From: Candidatus Omnitrophota bacterium
Lineage (GTDB): Bacteria > Omnitrophota > Gorgyraeia > 2-01-FULL-45-10
Assembly (NCBI GenBank): GCA_041650805.1
Contig: JBAZKM010000008.1
Location: forward strand, 46,532-110,531
Reading direction: 5' to 3'
DNA: 64,000 nt
Below, one piece after another: positions 52,674 through 61,613 of this stretch. The stretch's first letter is position 1, and every line of letters begins with the position of its first letter. The notes below the pieces were generated by a model that worked only from the letters and a program-made list of their open reading frames with translations, was not told the origin of the DNA and did no database searches. The position numbers and the translations under genes were made by a program.

Positions 52674-53348
52674 TCAATCGACCGCCCACTTAACATGCTT
52701 AACGCCTTCGAGACGGCTTATGTCCCGCACAAAACTGTCGTCACAACGGGCGGAATTCAACCTTATGCCAAGCTTGAGGGCCATATCGCCCTCCTCCTTA
52801 CCCCTCTCCACCTCAAAATCGGTGACCTCTATGCGGTATTCCGAAAGGATCTCGCGTATGCCTTTCAGCTGGTCCACCCCGCCTCTCATCTCTATGTGTA
52901 TCGTCTTATACCAGTCCTTCCGTATCATAGCGTGTTCCAGCTGGGAGAATAGCATCAGGGTCACCATGACTATGACGGTCGTTACTACAGACGCGAGATA
53001 GAACCCGGAACCTACGGCGAGCCCTATGCCTGCAACGACCCATAAGCTCGCCGCCGTAGTGAGGCCTCTTACCGATGCCTTGGAGTGCATGATGGTGCCC
53101 GCGCCGAGGAACCCTATACCGGTTATGACACCGGCCGCTATCCTTGCCGGGTCACAGGCGACCCTCGCCGCATATACATCGAAGATATGCATGGAGGTGA
53201 GCATTATGAGCGTAGAGCCGACGCAGAGAAGTATATGGGTCCTGAACCCGGCGGCCCTGCCGTGGAATTCCCTTTCAAAACCGATGACGCCGCTCAGGAC
53301 CGCCGCCATCACAAGCCGGAAGATTATGATCCATTCGCTTAACATCAA
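52674..53348 (-). CDS. MgtC/SapB family membrane protein
   Basis: 224 residues. Four to five transmembrane helices in the first 145 residues with the MgtC core (VIGFEREFHGRAAGFRTHIL, RIAAGVITGIGFLGAGTIM, VRGLTTAASLWVVAGIGLAVG), then a soluble ACT-like C-terminal domain. MgtC proteins are linked to magnesium limitation and to control of the F-type ATPase; the exact role here is unknown. Its start overlaps the tsaD stop as ATGA. Confidence 0.9.
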   Translation of the reverse strand: MMLSEWIIIFRLVMAAVLSGVIGFEREFHGRAAGFRTHILLCVGSTLIMLTSMHIFDVYAARVACDPARIAAGVITGIGFLGAGTIMHSKASVRGLTTAASLWVVAGIGLAVGSGFYLASVVTTVIVMVTLMLFSQLEHAMIRKDWYKTIHIEMRGGVDQLKGIREILSEYRIEVTDFEVERGKEEGDMALKLGIRLNSARCDDSFVRDISRLEGVKHVKWAVD

Positions 53349-54361
53349 TTCACCTCCAGATTTGGTTGAGCGGACAGATAGAGGTCCGACCTCTCACCTT
53401 TTCGATAGAGCGCCTCGCCCAGCACGCCGACCATCGCGGCATTATCCATGCAGTACTCCGCTTCCGGGAAATAGACGTTCGTGCCTCTCCTGCCGGAAGA
53501 GTCCCTGAACTTCTCCCTGAGACGCGAATTTATCGCCACGCCTCCGCCCACTATCATTGTATCGGTCCTCTTCGCTTCACATGCCCTGTTCGCCTTCTCG
53601 ACCAGCACATCGAGCACCGCCTCCTGGAAAGCGTAGCAGACGTCATCGACGATCGTGGCTTTGAGCTTTGGGCTTTGGGCCCTGAGCTTCTGTATGTAAT
53701 ATAATACCGCAGTTTTCACGCCGCTGAAACTAAAATCTAAAGAATCTTTCCCAAGGTACGAACGCGGGAAGACGACCCTCTTCCTGTCCCCGGCCAGGCG
53801 CGCCCTCTTCTCGACCGCCGGGCCGCCCGGATATCCGAGGCCCAGCATCTTGGCGACCTTGTCGTACGCCTCGCCGACCGCGTCGTCCTGCGTCTGCCCG
53901 ATAAGCTTCTGCCTGCCTATATCCTCACAGTAGAACAGGGCGGTGTGGCCGCCCGAGACCACCAGGCCTACGAACGGGAATTCCGGCCTCCGGCCCTCGT
54001 TGAGGAAGGCGCTGTACAGGTGCGCGAGGACGTGGTTCACGCCGACGAGCGGCATCCCAAGGGCATAGCTGAGCGACTTCGCAAGCGATATCCCCGTAAG
54101 CAGGCTTCCGACAAGCCCCGGCCCGTTCGTAACGGTCACGAGTTTAATATCTTTGAGCGGGCGGCCCGATACCTTAAGCGCTTCCGACAGGACCTCAAGT
54201 ATATATTCGACGTGGTACCTCGACGCTATCTCAGGGACGACCCCGCCGTAACGTTTATGCAGGTGGACGCTCGAGGAGACGATGTTGGAGAGGACCTTCC
54301 GGCCTTCCGTGACCGAAACGCCCGTCTCGTCGCACGACGTCTCTATCCCCAATGTGAGCAT
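53345..54361 (-). CDS. tsaD: tRNA N6-adenosine threonylcarbamoyltransferase TsaD
   Basis: 338 residues. TsaD makes t6A at position 37 of ANN-decoding tRNAs. Present are MLTLGIETSCDETGVSV, VNHVLAHLYSAF (metal-binding His pair), VVSGGHTALFY, LGLGYPGGPAVEKRA, DFSFSGVKTAVLYY and YCMDNAAMVG. Residues about 224-235 (KLRAQSPKLKAT) come from an in-frame heptamer array in the loop after KTAVLYY, where family members are variable. Confidence 0.97.
   Translation of the reverse strand: MLTLGIETSCDETGVSVTEGRKVLSNIVSSSVHLHKRYGGVVPEIASRYHVEYILEVLSEALKVSGRPLKDIKLVTVTNGPGLVGSLLTGISLAKSLSYALGMPLVGVNHVLAHLYSAFLNEGRRPEFPFVGLVVSGGHTALFYCEDIGRQKLIGQTQDDAVGEAYDKVAKMLGLGYPGGPAVEKRARLAGDRKRVVFPRSYLGKDSLDFSFSGVKTAVLYYIQKLRAQSPKLKATIVDDVCYAFQEAVLDVLVEKANRACEAKRTDTMIVGGGVAINSRLREKFRDSSGRRGTNVYFPEAEYCMDNAAMVGVLGEALYRKGERSDLYLSAQPNLEVN
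53657..53691. repeat. In-frame heptamer array inside tsaD
   Basis: Five 7-base units along the + strand: GGCTTTG, AGCTTTG, GGCTTTG, GGCCCTG, AGCTTCT. In frame with tsaD. Confidence 0.75.
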
Positions 54362-54379
54362 AGCACCCTTCTTAACGCG

Positions 54380-55222
54380 TTAATTGACCAGCTCCGACAG
54401 ATATACGAAACGCACGCCGTCGCGGGCAAGGAGCGGCATCATCTCGGCCAGGACCTTTACCGTATTCTTCCGGTCGTGGCAGACCGCTATGGCGCGGCCG
54501 TTCTTGAACGCGAACCGCCTCAATTCCAGTACCTGTTTCTTTATGTAATTCGGGTCATCGGCCTTACCCATATCCAGGAAGACATTGCGCCTGGCACACC
54601 TAACCCCGGCCTCTTTCGCGACAGACCGGCATACCGACTTATCCGAAGTCACGCTGTCAAAGAAGTACATGTTGCGGGACTTGAGTTCGCCTATGATGAG
54701 CGCCATAAGCGGCCTCTCTTCCGTCGCCTTGGACCCCATGTGGTTCGATACCCCTTTTATGCCCGGGAGCCCGTCCAGGTCTTCCCCCAGCTGAGCGAGG
54801 ACCTCCCGGTCGCTCATAGCGGAGTTTATCGTACCCTTCTCCAGACCCACTCCCTTACCGTGAGGTTCAAGCGGAAGATGCAGTATCGTCTCATAGCCCC
54901 TCGCCCGTGCCATCTCTTCGATCTGGCGTGAATGCGGCAGGTTGGGCAGGATCGAGAGCGTTACGGGTTTCTTTATGGCGAAGAACGCTTCGATGTTATT
55001 CATGTTATAACCGAAATCGTCCATGACTATGGCTATCTTCGGGTTATTGAACCGCTTCGTTATTTGCGGGAGCGGCTCTCCCTTCTTCGCGACAGCGCGC
55101 GGGGCCTCGCGCTTCCCGGGCGCATACCTGATCTTAACGGTGCCGGAGGCGCGGTGCCACAATATCCAGGCCGCGCAAAGCGCCAGGACCACGACAGCCG
55201 CCATGATGATCTTCGTCTTCAT
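54380..55222 (-). CDS. Divergent polysaccharide deacetylase (YibQ-like), membrane-anchored
   Basis: 280 residues with an N-terminal hydrophobic anchor (IIMAAVVVLALCAAWILW). The catalytic domain has KIAIVMDDFGYNM, VTLSILPNLPHSRQIEEMA, ETILHLPLEPHGKG, VSNHMGSKATEE and YFFDSVTSDKSV, the hallmarks of the YibQ/divergent polysaccharide deacetylase family. Next to a CtpA-type protease it is likely to act in the cell envelope. Substrate not known. Confidence 0.88.
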   Translation of the reverse strand: MKTKIIMAAVVVLALCAAWILWHRASGTVKIRYAPGKREAPRAVAKKGEPLPQITKRFNNPKIAIVMDDFGYNMNNIEAFFAIKKPVTLSILPNLPHSRQIEEMARARGYETILHLPLEPHGKGVGLEKGTINSAMSDREVLAQLGEDLDGLPGIKGVSNHMGSKATEERPLMALIIGELKSRNMYFFDSVTSDKSVCRSVAKEAGVRCARRNVFLDMGKADDPNYIKKQVLELRRFAFKNGRAIAVCHDRKNTVKVLAEMMPLLARDGVRFVYLSELVN

Positions 55223-56493
55223 TGTTTCCTATATATCTTCAACGCCTTCACCAGGTCCACGGCCCTCTTGAGCTGGGAATCGTATACCACCTTGTCCTCC
55301 CCGGGGACTGTCTTGCCCGTCTTCGGGCCCTTCTCTGCCTTTTCGAAGATGGCCCCTGCTTCCGTATGCTCCGCTTCATCCCGGGCGTCTTCCCACTCTA
55401 CCGTCACATCCGGGATCACACCCTGGTTGCGTATCATCCTGCCGCCCGGCGTAAAATAAGACGCCGTTGTGAGCCTGAGGGCCGAGCCGTCCCGCAGAGG
55501 TATTACCGTTTGGACTGAACCTTTGCCGAATGTCTTCATCCCCATTATGATCGCGCGCTTATTGTCCTGCAGGGCGCCGCCGACGACTTCGGAGGCGCTT
55601 GCCGACCCTTCGTTCACCAGTATTACCACAGGATAATCCGGGTGCAGTAACTTCCCCGAAGACCTAAAGACGGTATTCTGTTCTGCCGCACGCCCTTTTA
55701 TGGAAACTATCGGGGTATCCTTCGGCAGGAACTTTTCCGATACCTCGACGGCCGTCTCCAGGAGCCCGCCGGGGTTGTTCCGCAGGTCAAGTATGAGCGC
55801 GTTCATCCCGCCGGCCTCGAGCTTTTTGAGCGCCGTCTCCAGGTCACGCGGCGTATTCTCCTGGAACTCCGCGATCTTCACATAGCCGATACCGTCTTCC
55901 AGGATGACCGCGTTCTTTATGCTGTGTATCTTTATGATATCGCGTTTTATCGCAAGGTCGACGGCCTTTTCGTCCTTCTCCCGCCATATCGTAAGCGCTA
56001 TCGGCGTGCCCGGCTCCCCGCGCATCGTCTTTACCGACTCGTCCAGCGTCATATCTTTTGTGGATTTACCGTTTATCCGCACTATCCTGTCGCCGGGCTT
56101 GATGCCGGCCTCTTCGGCCGGAGTGCCGGCGATGGGAGCGATAACGGTCAGGACGCCGTCGCGCATGCCCACCTCTATCCCTATGCCGCCGAATTCACCC
56201 TTGGCCTCCATCTGCATCTCGTTGAATTCGTCCGGCTCCATAAACTCGCTGAAGTCATCCAGCGATCCCAGCATACCCCGGAGCGCGCCGTGGATGAGCT
56301 TCTTCGACTCCACTTCATCTACGTAACCGCTGCGGATGACGCTTATCGCGTCGGCGAAGAGCTCCACCTGGGCGTAGAGGTCGTCTTTCGACTTCGCGGT
56401 CTCTTTCCGCGGCTGGTCGTAGGCGCCTATGGCGATAGACGAGATGAGGGCCGCGGCGAGCACCGCCAGGAGTATCCTTAGCCGTTTCGTCAT
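55219..56493 (-). CDS. C-terminal processing peptidase (S41 family, CtpA)
   Basis: 424 residues with a signal peptide (LRILLAVLAAALISSIAIGAY). An N-terminal helical part is followed by a PDZ domain (about 95-175; GGIGIEVGMRDGVLTVIA, GIKPGDRIVRINGKS) and the S41 protease core (LILDLRNNPGGLL, NEGSASASEVVGGAL with the nucleophile Ser, KTFGKGSVQTVIPL with the general-base Lys). It trims or degrades envelope proteins. The start overlaps gatB's stop as ATGA, and its own stop overlaps the deacetylase start. Confidence 0.95.
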   Translation of the reverse strand: MTKRLRILLAVLAAALISSIAIGAYDQPRKETAKSKDDLYAQVELFADAISVIRSGYVDEVESKKLIHGALRGMLGSLDDFSEFMEPDEFNEMQMEAKGEFGGIGIEVGMRDGVLTVIAPIAGTPAEEAGIKPGDRIVRINGKSTKDMTLDESVKTMRGEPGTPIALTIWREKDEKAVDLAIKRDIIKIHSIKNAVILEDGIGYVKIAEFQENTPRDLETALKKLEAGGMNALILDLRNNPGGLLETAVEVSEKFLPKDTPIVSIKGRAAEQNTVFRSSGKLLHPDYPVVILVNEGSASASEVVGGALQDNKRAIIMGMKTFGKGSVQTVIPLRDGSALRLTTASYFTPGGRMIRNQGVIPDVTVEWEDARDEAEHTEAGAIFEKAEKGPKTGKTVPGEDKVVYDSQLKRAVDLVKALKIYRKQ

Positions 56494-57917
56494 TTCTCTC
56501 CCCCGAGGAGTTTCTTAAGAAGGCCGTTCACAAGCGCGGGGTTCGCCTTACCCTTCGTCTCCTTCATGACCTGGCCCACCAGGAAAGCGAGCGCCGCGGT
56601 CTTCCCGTTCTTATAATCGTTTGCCGTCTTCTCTTCCCGCGCGATCACGGACCTCGCTATCTCCTCGATCTTACCCGCGTCGCTTATCTGCGCCAGCCCT
56701 TTCGCCTTCACGATGTCGGCGGCGGATGACTTTGTCTCTATCATCTCCGCAAGGACCGTCTTGGCTATCTTTCCGCTTATCGACCCGTCATCGATCATCT
56801 TGAGCAGGCCGGCCAGTCCTTCGGCCGGGACGCCGAGCGCCCCTATGGTCATATTCCTCTCGTTCAACTGCGCCATCATCTCGCCCGTGAGCCAGTTCGT
56901 GACCGTCTTCGCATTGCCGTGGATGGCTACGCAGCGCTCGAAATAATCGGCCATCTCCTTTTCCGCCGTGAGCACCCCGGCATCGTACTCCGACAGTCCG
57001 AATGTATCACGGAAGCGCTTCGCCTTTGCCTCCGGGAGCTCCGGCACGGTTATATCCTTCGCTATGCCGCTATCGACGAACGGGACGAGGTCCGGTTCCG
57101 GGAAATAACGGTAGTCGTGCGCCTCTTCCTTCGTGCGCATCGATACCGTGACCGACTTTTCGGCGTCCCAGAGGCGCGTCTCCTGCGGGATACGCTCGCC
57201 TGCGGCGACCGCCTCGACCTGCCGCCTGACTTCGTATTCGAGGCCGCCCTTTACGCCTTTGAACGAGTTCATGTTCTTCAGCTCGACCTTCGAACCGAGC
57301 CCGTCCGTGCCCCTGGGCCTTACGGATATGTTCGCATCGCACCTCAGGCTCCCCTTCTCCATATCGCAATCGGATACGTCGAGGTACTTAAGGATGGCCT
57401 TCAGGTTCGTGAGATAGCCGTACGCTTCATCCGGGGAATTTATGTCCGGCTCGGTGACGATCTCGAGAAGGGGTATGCCGGCCCTGTTATAATCGACGAG
57501 GCTGTAACTGCCGGGCGTGTCGTGTATGAGCTTCCCCGCATCCTCTTCCAGGTGGACCCTGCGGATGCGGATCTTCTTGGTCTTGCCGCCGGAGAGGATC
57601 ATGACTTCCCCGTTATATGCTATCGGCTTGTCGAACTGCGAGATCTGAAAATTCTTCGGCAGGTCGGGATAGTAATAATTCTTCCTGTCAAATTTTATCG
57701 TCTTCTGCACCTCGCATTTGAGCGCCAGCGCGACCTTTACGGCGTAACTGAAGGCCCGGGCGTTAAGCTTGGGGAGGGACCCCGGGAAGCCGAGGCAGAC
57801 CGGGCACGTCTGGGAGTTCGGCCTCTGGCCGAAACGCGTGGAGCATCCGCAGAACGCCTTCGTCTTCGTCGAAAGCTGGAGGTGCACCTCAAGTCCTATG
57901 ACAGGTTCGTATTCCAT
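56490..57917 (-). CDS. gatB: Aspartyl/glutamyl-tRNA amidotransferase subunit B
   Basis: 475 residues. GatB is the kinase/transamidase subunit that converts mischarged Glu-tRNA(Gln) or Asp-tRNA(Asn). It begins EPVIGLEVHLQLSTKTKAFC, has GLPGSLPKLN-like CLGFPGSLPKLN, RKNYYYPDLPKNFQISQ, DYNRAGIPLLEIVTEPD and RCDANISVRP, and the C-terminal YqeY-like tail. The organism thus lacks at least one of GlnRS or AsnRS, by inference. Confidence 0.97.
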   Translation of the reverse strand: MEYEPVIGLEVHLQLSTKTKAFCGCSTRFGQRPNSQTCPVCLGFPGSLPKLNARAFSYAVKVALALKCEVQKTIKFDRKNYYYPDLPKNFQISQFDKPIAYNGEVMILSGGKTKKIRIRRVHLEEDAGKLIHDTPGSYSLVDYNRAGIPLLEIVTEPDINSPDEAYGYLTNLKAILKYLDVSDCDMEKGSLRCDANISVRPRGTDGLGSKVELKNMNSFKGVKGGLEYEVRRQVEAVAAGERIPQETRLWDAEKSVTVSMRTKEEAHDYRYFPEPDLVPFVDSGIAKDITVPELPEAKAKRFRDTFGLSEYDAGVLTAEKEMADYFERCVAIHGNAKTVTNWLTGEMMAQLNERNMTIGALGVPAEGLAGLLKMIDDGSISGKIAKTVLAEMIETKSSAADIVKAKGLAQISDAGKIEEIARSVIAREEKTANDYKNGKTAALAFLVGQVMKETKGKANPALVNGLLKKLLGGEK

Positions 57918-57924
57918 CTATGCC

Positions 57925-59376
57925 TCACAAGGCCGGGTGTCTCTTATGCCACTCCGTCGCGCGCTCGTATGCGTACGCCGCGCTGAATATCTTCTCTTCG
58001 CAGAACGCGTCCGCGAGTATCTGGAGCCCCACCGGCAGACCTTCCTTCGTGAAACCGCACGGTATCGACATCGCCGGTATCCCGGCAAGGTTCGCCGGGA
58101 TCGTGAATATGTCGGAGAGGTACATGCTGAGCGGGTCTTCCGATTTCTCGCCGATCCCGAACGCGGCGGTCGGCGCGGTCGGGGTGACTATACAGTCGAC
58201 GGCCGAGAACGCCTTTATAAAATCTTCCCGTATCTTCGTCCTCACCTTCAATGCCTTCAGGTAATACGCGTCATAATAACCGCTCGAAAGCGAGTAAGTC
58301 CCGAGAAGTATCCTGCGCTTCGCTTCATCGCCGAACCCCTGCGAGCGCGTCCTTATATACATGTCGATAAGGTCTTTCGAGCCGGCGGCGCGCAGGCCGT
58401 ATTGGACGCCGTCGAACCGCGCCAAATTCGAACTCGCCTCTGCCGGCGCAACGATGTAGTAGGTGCTTACCGCGTAATCGGTATGCGGAAGCGATATCTC
58501 CTTTACGGCGGCGCCCAGCTTTTCGAAAAGCTTTACGGCGTCCTTCACCGCCTTCAGCACTTCGGGGTCTATCCCCTCTATAAAGTATTCGCCCGGTATA
58601 CCGATCCTCATCCCCTTTATCCCGGCTTTCATGGACAGGCGGTAGTCCGGCACGGCCATATCGGCGGACGTCGAATCCATATCGTCGTATCCGGCTATAA
58701 CGCTTAAGAGCGACGCGGCGTCCTCTACATCCCTGGTTATGGGCCCGATCTGGTCCAGGCTCGAAGCGAACGCGATGAGCCCGTAACGGGAGACCCTGCC
58801 GTATGTCGGCTTCATCCCGACGACACCGCACATCGCCGCCGGCTGGCGTATCGAGCCGCCCGTGTCAGAGCCTATGGCCATGGCGGCAAGACCGGCCGCC
58901 ACGGCGGCCGCGGAACCGCCGCTCGATCCGCCCGGTATGCGGGATGGGTCCCATGGGTTACGCGTCGGGCCGTAGCATGACGTCTCACAGGACGATCCGA
59001 AGGCAAACTCGTCCATATTGGCCTTCCCTATCAGGAGAGCGCCCGCGTCCTTCAGGCGCTTTATGACCGTAGCATCATACGGCGGTTTAAAACCTTTCAG
59101 GATCCTGGAGGCGCATGTCGTCTCTTCGCCTTTTACGCAGATATTGTCTTTTATGGCTATGGATATGCCGGCAAGAGGCCTTCCGGGGACGGAGATATCG
59201 ACTGAGGCCGCCGCCTTGCGCGCACCGGCCTCGTTGAGAGTTATGCAGGCGTTCACTTTCGGGTTGACGCTCTTTATCCGCGCGAACGTCCCGTCCAGAA
59301 GCGAGGCCGCGTCCAGCTCCCCCTTTTCCATCTTCGCTCTGAGTTCGTGCGCGGTGAGCTCACAGATCTTTTCCAT
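57925..59376 (-). CDS. gatA: Aspartyl/glutamyl-tRNA amidotransferase subunit A
   Basis: 483 residues of the amidase signature family. The Ser-cisSer-Lys set is visible: Lys in AGISIAIKDNICVKG, the Ser pair in PGGSSGGSAAAVAAGLA and ALGSDTGGSIRQPAA (here AIGSDTGGSIRQPAA). It releases ammonia from glutamine for GatB. It lies 7 bases before gatB and 5 after gatC. Confidence 0.97.
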   Translation of the reverse strand: MEKICELTAHELRAKMEKGELDAASLLDGTFARIKSVNPKVNACITLNEAGARKAAASVDISVPGRPLAGISIAIKDNICVKGEETTCASRILKGFKPPYDATVIKRLKDAGALLIGKANMDEFAFGSSCETSCYGPTRNPWDPSRIPGGSSGGSAAAVAAGLAAMAIGSDTGGSIRQPAAMCGVVGMKPTYGRVSRYGLIAFASSLDQIGPITRDVEDAASLLSVIAGYDDMDSTSADMAVPDYRLSMKAGIKGMRIGIPGEYFIEGIDPEVLKAVKDAVKLFEKLGAAVKEISLPHTDYAVSTYYIVAPAEASSNLARFDGVQYGLRAAGSKDLIDMYIRTRSQGFGDEAKRRILLGTYSLSSGYYDAYYLKALKVRTKIREDFIKAFSAVDCIVTPTAPTAAFGIGEKSEDPLSMYLSDIFTIPANLAGIPAMSIPCGFTKEGLPVGLQILADAFCEEKIFSAAYAYERATEWHKRHPAL

Positions 59377-59381
59377 CGGCG

Positions 59382-59678
59382 CTATTTCCCCTCTATCACC
59401 TTGGGTATCCTGAAGAAATCTTCCTCTCTCTCAGGCGCATTCGCCAGCACATCTTCGACCGGAAGAGACGGCCGGACTTCATCTTTGCGGTCTACGTTCC
59501 TGAGATCAGAGAGGACATGACTCGTTGGCGGGGTATCGGCGGTATTCAATTCATCTAATTTCTTTATATATGTTAATATAGCAGCTAATTGTCTCGAATA
59601 GAGCTCGAGCTCCTTATCGCTAAGGCGCAGGCGCGAAAGGAGAGCAACGTGCTTCACGGTATCCGTGTCGATCTTCAC
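59382..59678 (-). CDS. gatC: Aspartyl/glutamyl-tRNA amidotransferase subunit C
   Basis: 98 residues. The family pattern is clear: DTVKHVALLSRLRLSDKELE at the N-terminus, a middle YIKKLDELNTADTPPTSHV and the C-terminal LANAPEREEDFFRIPKVIE. GatC clamps GatA to GatB. It starts the gatCAB-ctpA-deacetylase-tsaD-mgtC gene run behind a possible promoter. Confidence 0.95.
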   Translation of the reverse strand: MKIDTDTVKHVALLSRLRLSDKELELYSRQLAAILTYIKKLDELNTADTPPTSHVLSDLRNVDRKDEVRPSLPVEDVLANAPEREEDFFRIPKVIEGK

Positions 59679-59703
59679 GTCCCAAAAACCTCGCTTTTGT
59701 TAT

Positions 59704-59732
59704 AACTTACCACACGCCGTTCGCTTTGTCAA
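59704..59732 (-). promoter_or_regulatory. Possible promoter of the gatC operon
   Basis: On the - strand a consensus TTGACA is followed after 17 bases by TAAGTT, a weak -10. The -35 is good, the -10 poor, so confidence is modest. Confidence 0.4.
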
Positions 59733-59743
59733 ATGCCAGGTTA

Positions 59744-59764
59744 ATTTGACATTGGACATTAACG
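59744..59764. repeat. Short heptamer-like repeat before gatC
   Basis: Three loosely matching 7-base units (ATTTGAC, ATTGGAC, ATTAACG) in the rsmA-gatC gap. Weaker than the other arrays. Confidence 0.4.
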
Positions 59765-59775
59765 AGGCGTCACTC

Positions 59776-60621
59776 TTACCAACCCGAGAATGCGTCGGAG
59801 ATGGCGGCGAAGTCGGAGAGGGCCAGGCGCTCGGGCCGTGAATCGGCGGATATGCCGTTCTCCGCGAGCACTTCCTGGAGGCGCTTCTTGGATATATTGA
59901 GGACACCCTTCCGGGAGAGCGAGTTCAGGATCACCTTCCGCCTCTGGTTGAATGCGCCCCTGACGATCCTGAAGAATATGGCCTCGTCCGCGACGCTCAC
60001 CGGCGGTTGTTCGCGGACGTCCAGGCGCATCAGCGCCGAATCTACGCCCGGCACGGGATAGAAAGAGTTGCGCTTTATCGTATGCAGATATGTCGGCGAC
60101 ATGTAATACTGGACAAAACAGCTGATGGCCCCGTAATCATCCTCGCCGGGCGAAGCCATCAGGCGGCCGGCCACTTCCTTCTGGACGGTTACGAGTATCG
60201 ACTCTATCGATGCGCGGTGTTTTATAAGGTGCTCCAGGACGGGCGTGGTTATGTAATACGGGAGGTTCCCGACGACCTTTATCTTTTTACCGGCGGCGAT
60301 CTCTCCTATATCGAACGACAGGATGTCGCCGTTAAGTATCTTAAGGTTGGGGTGGTCTCCTCCGGCGAGATCGCGCAGGATCGCGACAGCCTTCTTGTCC
60401 TTGTCTACGGCGCAGACCCTCGCCCCTGTCTTGGCCAGGTCTATCGTCAGGGCCCCCAGCCCGGGGCCTATCTCCAGGACCGTGTCGCCGCGTCCTATGC
60501 GCGCCTCGGCTATTATCTTGTCCTTTATATTGGTGTCGACAAGGTAATTTTCACCGAGCCGTTTCAGCGGGGTGAAACCGTATCCGGAGAAGACGTCTTT
60601 CAGCTGGCTTATCGTGAGCAT
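59776..60621 (-). CDS. rsmA: 16S rRNA (adenine(1518/1519)-N6)-dimethyltransferase
   Basis: 281 residues from the chosen start. KsgA/RsmA dimethylates two adenines near the 3' end of 16S rRNA. GENYLVDTNIKDKI, the SAM motif VLEIGPGLGALTIDLA, VVGNLPYYITTPVLEHL with the catalytic NLPY, and FYPVPGVDSALMRL are present. The ATG at 60621 (MLTISQLK) is preferred over 60648, which lies deeper in pdxA; it overlaps pdxA by 13 bases. Confidence 0.95.
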   Translation of the reverse strand: MLTISQLKDVFSGYGFTPLKRLGENYLVDTNIKDKIIAEARIGRGDTVLEIGPGLGALTIDLAKTGARVCAVDKDKKAVAILRDLAGGDHPNLKILNGDILSFDIGEIAAGKKIKVVGNLPYYITTPVLEHLIKHRASIESILVTVQKEVAGRLMASPGEDDYGAISCFVQYYMSPTYLHTIKRNSFYPVPGVDSALMRLDVREQPPVSVADEAIFFRIVRGAFNQRRKVILNSLSRKGVLNISKKRLQEVLAENGISADSRPERLALSDFAAISDAFSGW

Positions 60622-61613
60622 CGGTCCCGTTTTGCCGCAAGGCGGCATGCCAGGCGTATCGCCTCTTTCATCGATGACGGGTCGGCAATGCCTTTGCCGG
60701 CGATATCGAACGCCGTACCGTGGTCCGGGGATGTCCTGATGAAAGGGAGGCCGACCGTCAGGTTCACGCCGTCTTTAAAATGGAGCATCTTGAAAGGTAT
60801 GAGACCCTGGTCGTGGTAGATCGCGACCACGGCATCATACTTCTTATTGAGCGCGTCGTAGAATACCACGTCCGGCACCGCCGGACCGTATATACCGCCG
60901 AATTTTAGAGCGGCGCGCCTGACCGCCGGCAGGATCACCCTCTTCTCTTCGTCACCGAAACGCCCGCCCTCTCCGGCGTGGGGGTTCAGCCCGGATACGC
61001 ATATCTTAGGATGGCGTATCCCGAAAAAGTATTTCAGGGAAGCGCGCGTGAGCTCTATGGTCCGGTATATCGCATCGGAGGTTATAGCGCCGGGGACATC
61101 CTTCAGGGCTATGTGCCTTGTGACAAGGGTTATCTTCAGGTCTTGCGATACGAAGATCATCGCCACGTGCCGGGTGCGCGTCCTGGCGGCGAGGTACTCG
61201 GTGTGGCCTTCGAATAGGGTATAGGGTTTAGGGTATAGGGTATCGTGTAAAAATAGATTGATCGACGCTTTGTTGACGGGCCCGGTGACGAGGGCGTCCG
61301 CCCTTCCCTTTTTAAGTATCTCCAGCGCGGTATCCAGGTACTCGATCGCCGCCCTGCCGTATTCCGGGCGCGATCGGCCGCACCGGAGATCTTTCCGGCT
61401 GACGTTCGCGAGGTCGAGGATATCGAACCCGCATCTTACGCCGGACCTTTTTCCCGCCTTTTCTATTACGGAAAGGTCCCCTATGACCAAAAAATTGGCA
61501 AGCCCTGAAATTTCCCGGCTTGCCAGCGCTTTCACCGTGACCTCCGCGCCTATGCCGGCGGGGTCGCCCATGGTGATGATGACGGAGGGTTTATTTGAAG
61601 TCGATGTAGGCAT
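60609..61613 (-). CDS. pdxA: 4-hydroxythreonine-4-phosphate dehydrogenase PdxA
   Basis: 334 residues. PdxA is a step of the DXP-dependent pathway to pyridoxal phosphate. It begins PSVIITMGDPAGIGAEVTVKAL, has VTGPVNKASINL, FEGHTEYLAART, GLNPHAGEGGRFGDEE and VAIYHDQGLIPFKML, with the three metal-ligand His. Residues about 125-134 (DTLYPKPYTL) come from an in-frame heptamer array and sit exactly where other PdxA proteins have the short segment between the INxAG-like strand and FxGHTE. Confidence 0.96.
   Translation of the reverse strand: MPTSTSNKPSVIITMGDPAGIGAEVTVKALASREISGLANFLVIGDLSVIEKAGKRSGVRCGFDILDLANVSRKDLRCGRSRPEYGRAAIEYLDTALEILKKGRADALVTGPVNKASINLFLHDTLYPKPYTLFEGHTEYLAARTRTRHVAMIFVSQDLKITLVTRHIALKDVPGAITSDAIYRTIELTRASLKYFFGIRHPKICVSGLNPHAGEGGRFGDEEKRVILPAVRRAALKFGGIYGPAVPDVVFYDALNKKYDAVVAIYHDQGLIPFKMLHFKDGVNLTVGLPFIRTSPDHGTAFDIAGKGIADPSSMKEAIRLACRLAAKRDRCSR
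61214..61241. repeat. In-frame heptamer array inside pdxA
   Basis: Four 7-base units along the + strand: ATAGGGT, ATAGGGT, TTAGGGT, ATAGGGT. In frame with pdxA, adding about ten residues before the GHTEYLA motif. Confidence 0.8.
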
